NCBI RefSeq assembly: GCF_903642285.1
Contig: NZ_CAHJWJ010000008.1
Coordinates: 51,678 to 115,677 of the forward strand
DNA length: 64,000 nt
Source: Sphingomonas bacterium
Lineage (GTDB): Bacteria; Pseudomonadota; Alphaproteobacteria; Sphingomonadales; Sphingomonadaceae
Direction: 5' to 3'
Positions 52,997 to 61,413 of this stretch are shown here, one piece after another. The translations under genes were made by a program, and so were the position numbers. The notes beneath the pieces are model-generated. The model did not search any database. It saw only the letters and a list, made by a program, of their open reading frames with translations, and was not told where the DNA came from. Numbering within the stretch: the stretch's first letter is position 1; each line of letters begins with the position of its first letter.

Positions 52997-53635
52997 TCAG
53001 CGATAGAAAATGTGGTTGCCGATCGCGGCGACCTTTATCATTCCCCAGCCGGGCGCGACTTGCCGGGCGTGGAAGAACAACGCGTCCGTCGCGGGATTTT
53101 CCCAGGCGGCGCGAAGCGCGACCTTGGCGACCGCAATGGCGGTCCGGTATCCGGCGCGGTTGCTGTCGATCGACGGGATCGATCCGCCATGCACGAACGA
53201 GAATTGCCCGTGCTGTTTGACGACGCCGCAGACGTCTTCGGGGAAACGGCCCGATTTGGTGCGGTTGATGATGACATCCGCGACCGCGAGCTGCCCCGAC
53301 AGCGGTTCGCCCTTCGCCTCGAAATAGATCGCCCCGGCAAGGCAGCGGAGCGCATCGTCGGCAATGGCCGCATCCTGCGCGGCGACCGCGGCATCCAGGC
53401 TGTCGAATGCGGTGCCGGCGGCCTCGACGGGCGCGGCGGCGGTCGGGATCGGCTGGACGACGGGACGGGCGGGACCGAAGGTCGGGGCCAGCGGCGTTAC
53501 CGGGGTCACGATCGGTGAGGCGATCACGGTGCCACGGTCGATTTCCGTCGCGAGACCCGGGCTGCTGGTGCCGATCAGGCCGGCCAGGGCAAAAGACATC
53601 GCCGCGATGGTCGCGGCACGCTGCAGAACGGTCAT
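52997..53635 (-). CDS. Cell wall hydrolase, SleB type
   Basis: 212 residues with a signal peptide, a Pro/Val-rich linker and a C-terminal hydrolase_2 domain: CLAGAIYFEAKGEPLSGQLAVADVIINR (catalytic Glu in FEAKGE), GQFSFV and FFHARQVAPGW. It cuts peptidoglycan glycan strands. Common in sphingomonads, which do not sporulate, so the name is by family. Confidence 0.9.
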   Translation of the reverse strand: MTVLQRAATIAAMSFALAGLIGTSSPGLATEIDRGTVIASPIVTPVTPLAPTFGPARPVVQPIPTAAAPVEAAGTAFDSLDAAVAAQDAAIADDALRCLAGAIYFEAKGEPLSGQLAVADVIINRTKSGRFPEDVCGVVKQHGQFSFVHGGSIPSIDSNRAGYRTAIAVAKVALRAAWENPATDALFFHARQVAPGWGMIKVAAIGNHIFYR

Positions 53636-53786
53636 TCAATCAATTTGCTGTGCGGTTGGACCGCGGACCCGATCGGCAAAGCGATCGTCCGAGCATCCCC
53701 CCGACTGCGTAACCACACCGGATCGCACCCGCTGCGGCACAACGCCGATTACGATGCGCGGCGCGTGGTTTCGTTTCGCCGTCGCG

Positions 53787-54113
53787 TCAATCGTCGAGCA
53801 ATATTTCCGCGGCGAAGCGTTGCGCCGACGGGATGTCCAGTTCGATCACCCATAAATCCGGATCGCGCGCCCGGCGTCGTCGCCAATAGCCCGACGGATC
53901 TTCGGCCGGCGTCGACTCGATCAGCGCGGTGCGCCCGTCGCTGCCGAGCCCGCGTTCGTACAGCCGCTCCGCATCGCCGCGGTCGGTCGCGACGACCAAT
54001 ATGCCGCCGCCCCCTGCGTCGCCCTTCGCCAGCACCGTCGCGAACCCGCCCGCCTCCGCCACGCGCCGGATCAGCGCGGACACCAGCACGCCGCTCGGCA
54101 ATCTCGTGGTCAT
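53787..54113 (-). CDS. DUF1491 family protein
   Basis: 108 residues from the ATG at 54113 (overlap ATGA with the thioesterase). It shows LPSGVLVSALIRRVAEAGGFATVLAKGDA, RTALIES and DLWVIELD, the DUF1491 type found in alphaproteobacteria. No role is known; it is linked to the ptsN group. Confidence 0.8.
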   Translation of the reverse strand: MTTRLPSGVLVSALIRRVAEAGGFATVLAKGDAGGGGILVVATDRGDAERLYERGLGSDGRTALIESTPAEDPSGYWRRRRARDPDLWVIELDIPSAQRFAAEILLDD

Positions 54114-54589
54114 GGCGCGAGATAGCCGGGCAGTCCGGCCAATGCGATCCGCGAACGCATGAACGTGCCCGTCCCGCGCGCCGCCTCCTCGCCGCTCGCG
54201 TCGATCAGCCGGGCATCGGCGACGAACACCCGCCGCCGCCCGCTGATCCACCGCCCCTCCGCCACCACCGGGCCACGTTTCAACGGCCGGGTCAGCAACA
54301 GGCTGAACTGCGTCGTCAGCAGGAAGCGGTCGGTGACGAGGCTGTTCGCGGCGTAGAAAGCCGCATCGTCGAGCATCTTGAAATAGCTGGTGCCGTGCGC
54401 CGCGCCGGCGGCATGATAATAGCGGTCGTCGATCGTAAAATAGATTCGCGCCAGCCCGGGTTCGACGATCTCGAGCGTCGAATCGAACAACCGGTTGATC
54501 GGTGCCTCGGCGTAGAGCCGCTCCAGCGCACGGAAATGCGACGCCTGGCCGGGAAGGGACGGCTCAGGCAGCGCCGCGCACCCCGTCAT
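54110..54589 (-). CDS. PaaI-type thioesterase
   Basis: 159 residues, hot-dog fold: RIYFTIDDRYYHAAGAAHGTSYFKMLDDAAFYAAN in pieces, then TTQFSLLLTRPLKRGP and VFVADARL. It should hydrolyse acyl-CoA, substrate unknown. The start overlaps ptsN by 26 bases, so the two genes are coupled. Confidence 0.8.
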   Translation of the reverse strand: MTGCAALPEPSLPGQASHFRALERLYAEAPINRLFDSTLEIVEPGLARIYFTIDDRYYHAAGAAHGTSYFKMLDDAAFYAANSLVTDRFLLTTQFSLLLTRPLKRGPVVAEGRWISGRRRVFVADARLIDASGEEAARGTGTFMRSRIALAGLPGYLAP

Positions 54590-55031
54590 CGGTGAACAGC
54601 GCGTACAGCGCGTCGCGCGACGCCGCCCCGCGCAGCTTTTCCAGGAAGGCCGCATCGCGCAACCGACGCGACACGCGGGCCAGCGCCTTCAGATGATCCG
54701 CCCCCGGCTCGACCGGCGACAGCAGCATGAAGACCAGGTCGACTGGCAGGTCGTCCACCGCCTGAAACCCGATCGGCTGGACCAGTCGCGCGAACACGCC
54801 CGTCACCTGGTCGAGTCCCGGCATCTTGGCATGCGGGATCGCGACGCCGCCACCGAAGCCGGTCGATCCCAGTTTCTCGCGCGCCGCCAGCCGGTCTGCG
54901 GCATCGCGCGCGTCGACCGTCACGATCCCCGCCGCGACGGTGGCGAGCTGCACGAACAGCGCCTTCTTCGTCGCCACCGGCAGCCCGGCCAGAACGGCCT
55001 CGGGCCGCAGGATGTCGCTCAAGTCGTTCAT
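54564..55031 (-). CDS. ptsN: PTS IIA-like nitrogen regulatory protein
   Basis: 155 residues of the PTS EIIA(Ntr) fold; the phosphorylated His is in GVAIPHAKMPGLDQVTG. LSDILRPEAVLAGL at the start and LSPVEPGADHLKALARVSR. It takes phosphate from NPr in the nitrogen PTS and controls K+ and stress functions. It lies after the hibernation factor gene, as in many proteobacteria. Confidence 0.93.
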   Translation of the reverse strand: MNDLSDILRPEAVLAGLPVATKKALFVQLATVAAGIVTVDARDAADRLAAREKLGSTGFGGGVAIPHAKMPGLDQVTGVFARLVQPIGFQAVDDLPVDLVFMLLSPVEPGADHLKALARVSRRLRDAAFLEKLRGAASRDALYALFTDDGVRGAA

Positions 55032-55053
55032 GATCCCGTCGCGGCGCGACGCG

Positions 55054-55638
55054 TCAGCCGACGCGCTGCGGTTCGACCCAGCCGATCGTGCCGTCGCCGC
55101 GGCGATAGACCATGTTGTAGGCCCCGGTCCCCGCATTCTTGAACAGGAGCGCGGCGGTATTGCGCAGGTCGAGCATCATGACCGCATCGGATACGCTGGC
55201 GTCGGGCACATCGACCCGCGTTTCCGCCACGATCAGCGGTGCGTCGCCTGCTTCTTCGGCGTCGGGCTGCTCCTGGAACAGCGTATAGCCCGCATTTTCG
55301 AATTCGGACTGTTCCGCGGCCGCGATCGCCTCCGGCGCATGATGCGCCTTCAGCCGGCGCATATAACGGCGGAGCTGCTTCTCGATCTTGCCCGCCGCGC
55401 CGTCGAACGACTGGTGCGCGTCATGCGCGTCGTGCTTCCCCTTCAGCACCACGCCCTTCATGACGCCGACCGTCACGTCGCAGGTGAAGCCCGCATCGTG
55501 CGGTCCCTTGCCGAAGGTGACGTCGGACCAGATGGCGCGTGAGAAATATTTGTCGACGATACCCTGAAGCCGGTCCTCCACATGAGCCTTGAGCGCGTCG
55601 CCGGTGGCGACCTGATGACCGGAAATCTGGATATCCAT
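55054..55638 (-). CDS. hpf: Ribosome hibernation-promoting factor, long form
   Basis: 194 residues from the ATG at 55638 (RBS GGAG five bases before). The N-terminal ribosome-binding domain (MDIQISGHQVATGDALKAHV; KGVVLKGKHDAHDAHQSFD) and the C-terminal dimerising domain (MMLDLRNTAALLFKNAGTG) are both present, so it makes 100S ribosome dimers in stationary phase. It is upstream of ptsN. Confidence 0.92.
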   Translation of the reverse strand: MDIQISGHQVATGDALKAHVEDRLQGIVDKYFSRAIWSDVTFGKGPHDAGFTCDVTVGVMKGVVLKGKHDAHDAHQSFDGAAGKIEKQLRRYMRRLKAHHAPEAIAAAEQSEFENAGYTLFQEQPDAEEAGDAPLIVAETRVDVPDASVSDAVMMLDLRNTAALLFKNAGTGAYNMVYRRGDGTIGWVEPQRVG

Positions 55639-55687
55639 TCTATTCTCCATGTGTCGGGACGCGGGCCCGTTGACCTCGCGAAGGGCG

Positions 55688-56380
55688 TCAGCCGGACGCC
55701 GCGGCCCCCCAGATCGGACGATCGATCGTTTTCAGAAAGGCTGCGTGCGCGACAAGTTCCGCCGCGCTCGGTCGAAACAGCCGCGGTTCGCGGATCGTGC
55801 TGGGCGCGCGCACCCGAGTCGGGGCGGCTGCGGCAGCCGCCACGTCGCTGACCAGGCCGAGCCCGATCTGGCGTCCGCCCATCAGTTCGACATAGACCTG
55901 CGCGAGCAATTGCGCGTCGAGCAGCGCGCCGTGCAGCACGCGGTGGCTGCGGTCGATCCCGTAGCGCGAACATAGCGCATCGAGGCTGTGCTTCGCGCCG
56001 GGATGCCGCGAGCGTGCGACCTGCAGCGTGTCGATCATGCGGGTCAGGCAGATCACTTCGCGCCCGCATTTCTTCAGCTCGCCGTTGAGGAAGCCGAAAT
56101 CGAACGACGCGTTGTGCGCGATCAGTGGCGCGTCGCCAATGAATTCCAGCAGCGTCAAATGCCCGTCGGCGAAGCGCGGCTTGTCGGACAGGAACGCCTC
56201 GGACAGCCCGTGGATCGCCTGCGCCTCGGCGGGCATGCCGCGTTCGGGGTGGTAATAGGCGTGAAAGACGCGGCCGGTCTCGACCCGGTTGACCAGTTCG
56301 ACGCAGCCGATCTCGACCAGCCGGTCGCCACCCGAGAAATTGAGGCCGGTCGTTTCGGTATCGAAGACGATCTCGCGCAT
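55688..56380 (-). CDS. dnaQ: DNA polymerase III epsilon subunit
   Basis: 230 residues with ExoI EIVFDTETTGL, ExoII PLIAHNASFDFGFL and ExoIII HGALLDAQLLAQVY, the 3'-5' proofreading exonuclease of the replicase. The C-terminal 55 residues bind the polymerase. The ATG at 56380 begins directly at the exonuclease domain; it follows coaE by eight bases. Confidence 0.95.
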   Translation of the reverse strand: MREIVFDTETTGLNFSGGDRLVEIGCVELVNRVETGRVFHAYYHPERGMPAEAQAIHGLSEAFLSDKPRFADGHLTLLEFIGDAPLIAHNASFDFGFLNGELKKCGREVICLTRMIDTLQVARSRHPGAKHSLDALCSRYGIDRSHRVLHGALLDAQLLAQVYVELMGGRQIGLGLVSDVAAAAAAPTRVRAPSTIREPRLFRPSAAELVAHAAFLKTIDRPIWGAAASG

Positions 56381-56387
56381 CGCGGCC

Positions 56388-56996
56388 TTATCCGCCTTCG
56401 CGCCGGTGGAGGCAAGCGCCCGAAAGATGCCGGATCGCATCGCGCACCGCCGCGCGGGTTACGTCAAGCGAGACGTCCGTCGGGATGACGATATCGGCAC
56501 CCGCCCGCTTCTCCGCATCGGGGGTCTGGCGGGCGAGGATCGCAGCGAGTTTCTCGGGCGCCATGCCCGGGCGGGCGAGGACCCGCGCGCGCTGAACAGC
56601 AGGATCGGCGGAGACCACGATGACGGCATCGACGGCGCGGTCGCCCCCGGTTTCGAACAGCAGGGGGATGTCGAACAAGACGATCGGCGCGGCGGCGTGT
56701 TCGGCCAGGAAGGCGGCACGCGCCGCCGCAACCGCCGGGTGGACGATCGCTTCCAGTCGCTTCAGCGCGGCGGCGTCGCCGAACACCGCAGAGCCGAGCG
56801 CGGCGCGGTCGACCCCCGCCAGGCCCGTCATCCCGGGAAACGCCGCCTCGATTGGGGCGAGCAAACCGCCACCGGGACCTTGCAACCGGCGTACCGTCGC
56901 ATCGGCATCGAAGACGGGCACGCCCTCGTCCGCGAACATCGCCGCGACGGTGGATTTGCCCATCCCGATCGAGCCGGTGAGTGCGACGGTTCTCAC
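56388..56996 (-). CDS. coaE: Dephospho-CoA kinase
   Basis: 202 residues from the GTG at 56996 overlapping the aroE stop (GTGA). TVALTGSIGMGKSTVAAMF (P-loop), VPVFDADATV and VLFDIPLLFETG. Last step of CoA synthesis. The frame continues upstream through aroE but that part is not coding. Confidence 0.94.
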   Translation of the reverse strand: MRTVALTGSIGMGKSTVAAMFADEGVPVFDADATVRRLQGPGGGLLAPIEAAFPGMTGLAGVDRAALGSAVFGDAAALKRLEAIVHPAVAAARAAFLAEHAAAPIVLFDIPLLFETGGDRAVDAVIVVSADPAVQRARVLARPGMAPEKLAAILARQTPDAEKRAGADIVIPTDVSLDVTRAAVRDAIRHLSGACLHRREGG

Positions 56997-57805
56997 GCCG
57001 TCAGCAACCCGCGCAATTCCTCGTCGCGCTCGTGTGGCGGCGCTCGGCCGAACAGGATCTCGAACGCCACCGCCGCTTGTCCGACGAGCATCTCGAGCCC
57101 ATCGACCGTATCGAGGTCGCGCGCGCGCGCCGCGGCGAGCAGCGGCGTTTCGAGCGGCGCATAGACGATGTCGTACACCACCGCGTCGTCCGGCAACGCC
57201 GACAGGTCGGGCACGAACGGCGGCTGCCCCGCCATGCCGAGCGTGCTGGCATTGACCAGCAGCGCGCAAGGCGGGATCGGGGCGTCGAGCGGCAGCACCC
57301 TGCCCTTCAACCCGAAGGTCGACAACAGCCCTGCGCCCTTCAGCGGGCTGCGGTTCAGGATCGTGACCGGCCCGACCCCGACCCGGGACAGCGCGAACAG
57401 GATCGCGCGCGCCGCGCCGCCCGCGCCGACGACCGTCACCGGCGCAGCAGCGAGCGGCAGGTCCGCGATCGGTGCGTAGAATCCGGCACCATCGGTGTTG
57501 GTCCCGATCACCGCGCCGTCCTCCGCCCGGAACGCCAGATTGATCGCGCCGATCGTGTGGCGGACATCGCCGCGGTCCTCGATATGGTCGAGCGCCAGGA
57601 GCTTGTGCGGGACGGTGATGTTGCATCCGCGCCAGGCCGGATCGGCGCGGCGATCGGCGAAATAAGCGGGCAGCCCCTCCGGCGTAACGTGAGTCGCGCG
57701 GTAGTCGGCGTCGATGCCGAGCGCCTTCAGCCAGAATCCGTGGATCAGCGGCGATTTTGAGTGCGCGATCGGATCGCCGATAACCTCCGCATAAGGCCTA
57801 TTCAT
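56993..57805 (-). CDS. aroE: Shikimate dehydrogenase
   Basis: 270 residues: VIGDPIAHSKSPLIHGFWL (shikimate site), GCNITVPHKLLAL with the catalytic Lys, GTNTDGAGF, VVGAGGAARAI (NADP site) and DIVYAPLETPLLAAAR, GLEMLVGQAAVAFE. It reduces 3-dehydroshikimate in the aromatic pathway. ATG 57805 chosen; it follows maf. Confidence 0.95.
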   Translation of the reverse strand: MNRPYAEVIGDPIAHSKSPLIHGFWLKALGIDADYRATHVTPEGLPAYFADRRADPAWRGCNITVPHKLLALDHIEDRGDVRHTIGAINLAFRAEDGAVIGTNTDGAGFYAPIADLPLAAAPVTVVGAGGAARAILFALSRVGVGPVTILNRSPLKGAGLLSTFGLKGRVLPLDAPIPPCALLVNASTLGMAGQPPFVPDLSALPDDAVVYDIVYAPLETPLLAAARARDLDTVDGLEMLVGQAAVAFEILFGRAPPHERDEELRGLLTA

Positions 57806-57854
57806 CGCTGGAAGTGGACGAACCACACGCCACGTCCGCGTCGGAATCGCTCCC

Positions 57855-58457
57855 TCACGACGCGATCACCGACCGCACGCGCAGATAATCGAGCACGGGC
57901 AGCAACGGCATCCCGAGGACGGTGAAATGGCTGCCGTCGATCCTGCTGAAGAGTTGCACGCCCGGTCCCTCGATCCTGAAACAGCCGACGCATCCCGATA
58001 TCGCGGGCCATTCGGCGTCGAGATACGCCTCGACGAAGCTGTAGGACAGGGGGCGGACATGGAGTTTCGCGCGTTCGACGTGCCGCCAGACCGCGCGACC
58101 GTCCTCCGCCATCACCACCCCGCTCCACAGGTCATGGACGCCGCCGCTCATCCGCCGAAGATGATCCGCGGCATCGTCGCGCGACACCGGCTTGTCGAGG
58201 ATGCGGCCGTCCGCCAGCGCGACGAGCGAATCGCTGCCGAGCACCAGCCGGCCGGGCATTCGCGCGGAAACCCTCAACGCCTTCAGTTCGGCAAGCGCAT
58301 CCGCGAGATCGCGCGGCGACAGATGTGCGAGCGATGCCTTGGCGGCATCCTCGTCCACGCCCGCTGCGATCGCCTCGAACGGGACACTCGCATCGGTCAG
58401 CATCGCGCGGCGCGACGCGCTTTGCGAAGCGAGGACGAGGGTGCGACCGTCCGTCAT
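57855..58457 (-). CDS. maf: Maf-like nucleoside triphosphate pyrophosphatase
   Basis: 200 residues: LVLASQSASRRAMLTDA, VLGSDSLVAL, ILDKPVSRDDAADHLRRMSG and GCFRIEGPGVQLFSRIDGSHFTVLG in parts. Members hydrolyse non-canonical or m7G nucleotides; often tied to cell division arrest. The ATG at 58457 is located at the edge of a hairpin repeat. Confidence 0.93.
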   Translation of the reverse strand: MTDGRTLVLASQSASRRAMLTDASVPFEAIAAGVDEDAAKASLAHLSPRDLADALAELKALRVSARMPGRLVLGSDSLVALADGRILDKPVSRDDAADHLRRMSGGVHDLWSGVVMAEDGRAVWRHVERAKLHVRPLSYSFVEAYLDAEWPAISGCVGCFRIEGPGVQLFSRIDGSHFTVLGMPLLPVLDYLRVRSVIAS

Positions 58458-58542
58458 GCCGGGCTCGACCCGGCATCCATCGAGCCGCATATCCACCGGC
58501 GTTTGGCTTCGCGGGACGATGGGCCCCGGATCAAGTCCGGGG
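58456..58542. repeat. Double-hairpin repeat at the maf start
   Basis: ATGCCGGG/CCCGGCAT (58456-58476) and CCCCGGA/TCCGGGG (58524-58542), both with five-base loops. It is a REP-like doublet of the kind seen after metK. It overlaps the maf start codon and covers the gap after the PPSR gene. Confidence 0.65.
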
Positions 58543-58562
58543 TGACGGAAAGCGGGACACCC

Positions 58563-59393
58563 TTACTCCCCATCGATCACCCGCTCCCCACGCCGTTCGT
58601 TCACCAGCGCGATGATCGCCGCGGCGGTCTCCTCGATCGAGCGGCGGGTGACGTCGATGACGGGCCAGCCATTGTCCGCGAACATCCGCCGTGCGAACGC
58701 GAGTTCCTTGGTCACCGCATCCTCGTCGACATAGGGCGTCTGCGGTGCCTGGCCCAGCGACAACAGCCGGTTGCGGCGGACCTGGATCAGCCGATCCGCG
58801 CTCGTCGTCAGTCCGACGACCAGCGGGTTCTTCAGCGAAAACAGCGCGGGCGGCGGCGGGCTTTCGACGACGATCGGGATGTTGGCGGTCTTGTAGCTGC
58901 GATTGGCGAGGTAGATCGATGTCGGCGTCTTGGACGACCGGCTGACCCCGGCGAGGACGATGTCGGCCTCCTCCCATTCCTCCCATGCGATGCCGTCGTC
59001 GTGCGCGATGGTGAACTGGATCGCATCGACCCGCGCGAAATAGGCGGCGTCGAGGACGTGCTGACGCCCCGGCCGCGCCTTCGCCTGCTGCCCGAGCAAG
59101 CCCGACAGCGCATCGTTGACCGGATCGAGCGGCGCGACTGCGGGCAGGCCGAGCGCGCGGCAGCGTTGTTCCAGGTTGCGCCGCGTCGCGGGGTTCACGA
59201 GCGTGAAGATCACCAGCCCCGGATTCTGCGCGATCTCCTGCAGGATGCGTTCCAGATGCGCCTCGGTCCGGACCATCGGCCAGAAATGACGGACCGTCTC
59301 GACGTCGTCATATTGCGCCAAAGCCGCCTTCGCGATGTTCTCCAGCGTCTCGCCTGTCGAATCCGACAAGAGATGCAGATGCAGCCGCTTCAT
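58563..59393 (-). CDS. ppsR: PEP synthase regulatory protein (kinase/pyrophosphorylase)
   Basis: 276 residues of the DUF299 family: HLHLLSDSTGETLENIAKAAL, LVNPATRRNLEQRC, VLAGVSRSSKTPTSIYLANR (P-loop) and TKELAFARRMFADNGWPVIDVTRRSIEETAA in parts. It phosphorylates and dephosphorylates PEP synthase or PPDK. In alphaproteobacteria this gene flanks the replication origin opposite hemE. ATG 59393 chosen for the conserved start. Confidence 0.93.
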   Translation of the reverse strand: MKRLHLHLLSDSTGETLENIAKAALAQYDDVETVRHFWPMVRTEAHLERILQEIAQNPGLVIFTLVNPATRRNLEQRCRALGLPAVAPLDPVNDALSGLLGQQAKARPGRQHVLDAAYFARVDAIQFTIAHDDGIAWEEWEEADIVLAGVSRSSKTPTSIYLANRSYKTANIPIVVESPPPPALFSLKNPLVVGLTTSADRLIQVRRNRLLSLGQAPQTPYVDEDAVTKELAFARRMFADNGWPVIDVTRRSIEETAAAIIALVNERRGERVIDGE

Positions 59394-59680
59394 CGTGCGG
59401 ACCGGGGGGAAACCGTGGATAACATGGGGACGATCGCTAGCGTAACCGGGCCGGGCCGCCAAGGCGCGCGGGACCGGTGGAAAAGCCCGACGATATCCAC
59501 ATCCGCGTCCACACCCCCGGGTTCCGCGCACAGCCTGTGGATAACGGGGATATCATCGGCCCGGCGATGCGCTGGCGCTGTTGGCAAGTCGGGGACGAAC
59601 GCATAAGCCCCGCTTTGCGCGGTGCAACAACTGCTACATCCTCTTTGAATCTCTATTCTATAGAAAGAAGGGCCGGGACG
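59394..59680. other. oriC: Probable chromosomal replication origin (oriC)
   Basis: The 287-base region between ppsR and hemE holds one perfect DnaA box (TGTGGATAA, 59536-59544) and two with one mismatch (CGTGGATAA 59414-59422; ATATCCACA 59493-59501). An A/T-richer stretch is at 59630-59670 and contains the palindrome TTCTATAGAA. A GANTC (CcrM-type) site is at 59647-59651 and another just inside ppsR at 59359-59363. Origins of Caulobacter and Rickettsia lie next to hemE, and genes on both sides here run away from this point. Function is inferred, not shown. Confidence 0.7.
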
Positions 59681-60715
59681 CTGACCGACGAACGCGCCAA
59701 ACCGTTGCTCGCCGTACTGAAGGGGCACGTCGCGACGGTGCCGCCGATATGGTTCATGCGGCAGGCGGGGCGGTATCTCCCGGAATACCGTGCGCTCCGC
59801 GGCGAGAAGGGCGGCTTCCTCTCGCTCGCGACCGATCCGGATGCGGCGGCCGAGGTGACGCTGCAGCCGATCCGCCGGTTCGGCTTCGACGGCGCGATCC
59901 TGTTCTCCGATATCCTGATGGTCCCCTGGTCGCTCGGCCAGGATCTGCGCTTCGGCGTCGGCGAGGGGCCGCGGTTGACCCCGGCGCTCGTCGACAGCCT
60001 CCTTGTCGACCTGAGCGATGCCGTGGAGCGGCTCGACCCGGTCTATGCGACCGTCCGCGCGGTCGCCGCGATACTGCCGCCTCGGACCACGTTTCTGGGG
60101 TTCGCCGGATCGCCGTGGACCGTCGCGACGTACATGGTCGCCGGGCAGGGGAGCCGCGACCAGCAGGAGACGCGGCGCTTCGCCTATGGCGACGAGGCCG
60201 GGTTCGCGGCGATCATCGACGCGATCGCGGCGCGGACGATCGATTATCTGTCCGGGCAGATCGCGGCGGGGGTGGAGGCGGTGCAATTGTTCGACAGCTG
60301 GTCGGGGAGTCTGAGCCCGCAGCAGTTCGAACGCTGGGTCATCGCGCCGACCGCCACGATCGTCGATGCGCTGCATGCGCGGCATCCGGATACGCCGATC
60401 ATCGGCTTCCCCAAGGGTGCCGGCGGCAAGCTGCCGGCCTATGCGCGCGAGACGGGTGTCGATGCGATCGGCGTGGACGAGACGGTCGATCCCGGATGGG
60501 CGCATGCGTCGTTACCCGGCGGCATGCCGGTGCAGGGCAATCTCGACCCGCTGGCGTTGATCGCGGGCGGCGCGACGCTCGATCATGCGATCGACCGGGT
60601 GGTTGCGGCGTTCGAGGGGCGGCCGCATGTGTTCAACCTCGGCCACGGCATCCTGCAGGATACGCCGATCGAACATGTCGAACGGGCGCTGGCGCGCGTG
60701 AGGAGCAGACGATGA
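59681..60715 (+). CDS. hemE: Uroporphyrinogen decarboxylase
   Basis: About 344 residues with WFMRQAGRYLPEYRALR, EVTLQPIRRFGFDGAILFSDIL, GFAGSPWTVATYMVAG, FDSWSGSLSPQQFE and FNLGHGILQDTP; the catalytic Asp is in LFSDIL. No ATG or GTG lies where the family starts; by length the best fit is CTG at 59681 after GGGCCGGG, or a TTG at 59645. A longer frame reaches back to 59477 through the putative origin, which is not likely coding. It overlaps hemJ by four bases (ATGA). Confidence 0.92.
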   Translation: MTDERAKPLLAVLKGHVATVPPIWFMRQAGRYLPEYRALRGEKGGFLSLATDPDAAAEVTLQPIRRFGFDGAILFSDILMVPWSLGQDLRFGVGEGPRLTPALVDSLLVDLSDAVERLDPVYATVRAVAAILPPRTTFLGFAGSPWTVATYMVAGQGSRDQQETRRFAYGDEAGFAAIIDAIAARTIDYLSGQIAAGVEAVQLFDSWSGSLSPQQFERWVIAPTATIVDALHARHPDTPIIGFPKGAGGKLPAYARETGVDAIGVDETVDPGWAHASLPGGMPVQGNLDPLALIAGGATLDHAIDRVVAAFEGRPHVFNLGHGILQDTPIEHVERALARVRSRR

Positions 60716-61173
60716 CAGGCTTTCTGGGCGCGGCATATGACTGGGTGAAGGCGGCGCATCTGATCTTCGTGATCTTCTGGATGGCGGGGCTGTTCATGCT
60801 GCCGCGCTACCTCGTCTATCACCAGGAGGCGCTGGCCGCCGGGCGCGATGCCGAGGCGGCCGAATGGGCGTCGCGCGAGGCCAAAATTCGCCACATCATC
60901 CTGACGCCGGCGCTCGTGGTCGTATGGGTGCTGGGTATCGCCCTGGCGCTCAACCTGGGGATCGCGAGCGGACAGCCGGGACTTGGGTGGCTCCACGCCA
61001 AGTTGCTGCTGGTCCTCATCCTGAGCGGCTATCACGGCTGGGCGGTCGGCTATGCGCGAAAGCTCGCCGCGGGGAAGCCGACGCTGACCGGCAAGACGCT
61101 GCGGATGCTCAACGAGATACCGGCGTTGATGGTGACGCTGATCGTGATCCTGGTGATCGTGAAGCCGTTCTGA
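60712..61173 (+). CDS. hemJ: Protoporphyrinogen IX oxidase HemJ
   Basis: 153 residues with four membrane segments, the haem-linked His in VKAAHLIFVIFWMAGLFMLPRYLVYH, and GYHGWAVGYARKLAAGK, NEIPALMVTLIVILVIVKPF. It is the oxygen-independent-type PPO of many alphaproteobacteria. Placement after hemE agrees. The conserved Arg/His pairs are present. Confidence 0.93.
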   Translation: MTGFLGAAYDWVKAAHLIFVIFWMAGLFMLPRYLVYHQEALAAGRDAEAAEWASREAKIRHIILTPALVVVWVLGIALALNLGIASGQPGLGWLHAKLLLVLILSGYHGWAVGYARKLAAGKPTLTGKTLRMLNEIPALMVTLIVILVIVKPF

Positions 61174-61413
61174 TCCGAACGCGGCCCGAGTTAGCGCAGC
61201 TCGCCCGGAACTCGCATCCGGATCGGTCGACGGCGGGCTTTGCCCGCGGTGTCCGGCGCTTGACTTGAGCGACGGCGCATCTTAACCCGTCCGTGATACC
61301 AGCGCGGCGTCCTGCCGCGCCGTTGCCCGAGCCTTACCCGCTTTGCTGCGATAGCGCTTCCCACACGCTGCAGCCTTCTTTCACCGATACGCCCAAGCGC
61401 CCGGAAACTATCC
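61174..61413. other. rho leader region
   Basis: A 240-base gap before rho. No short gene is defensible. As rho is autoregulated by attenuation in other bacteria, this leader may hold a rut-like, C-rich segment (CCGCGCCGTTGCCCGAGCC around 61317), but this is inference. Confidence 0.4.
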
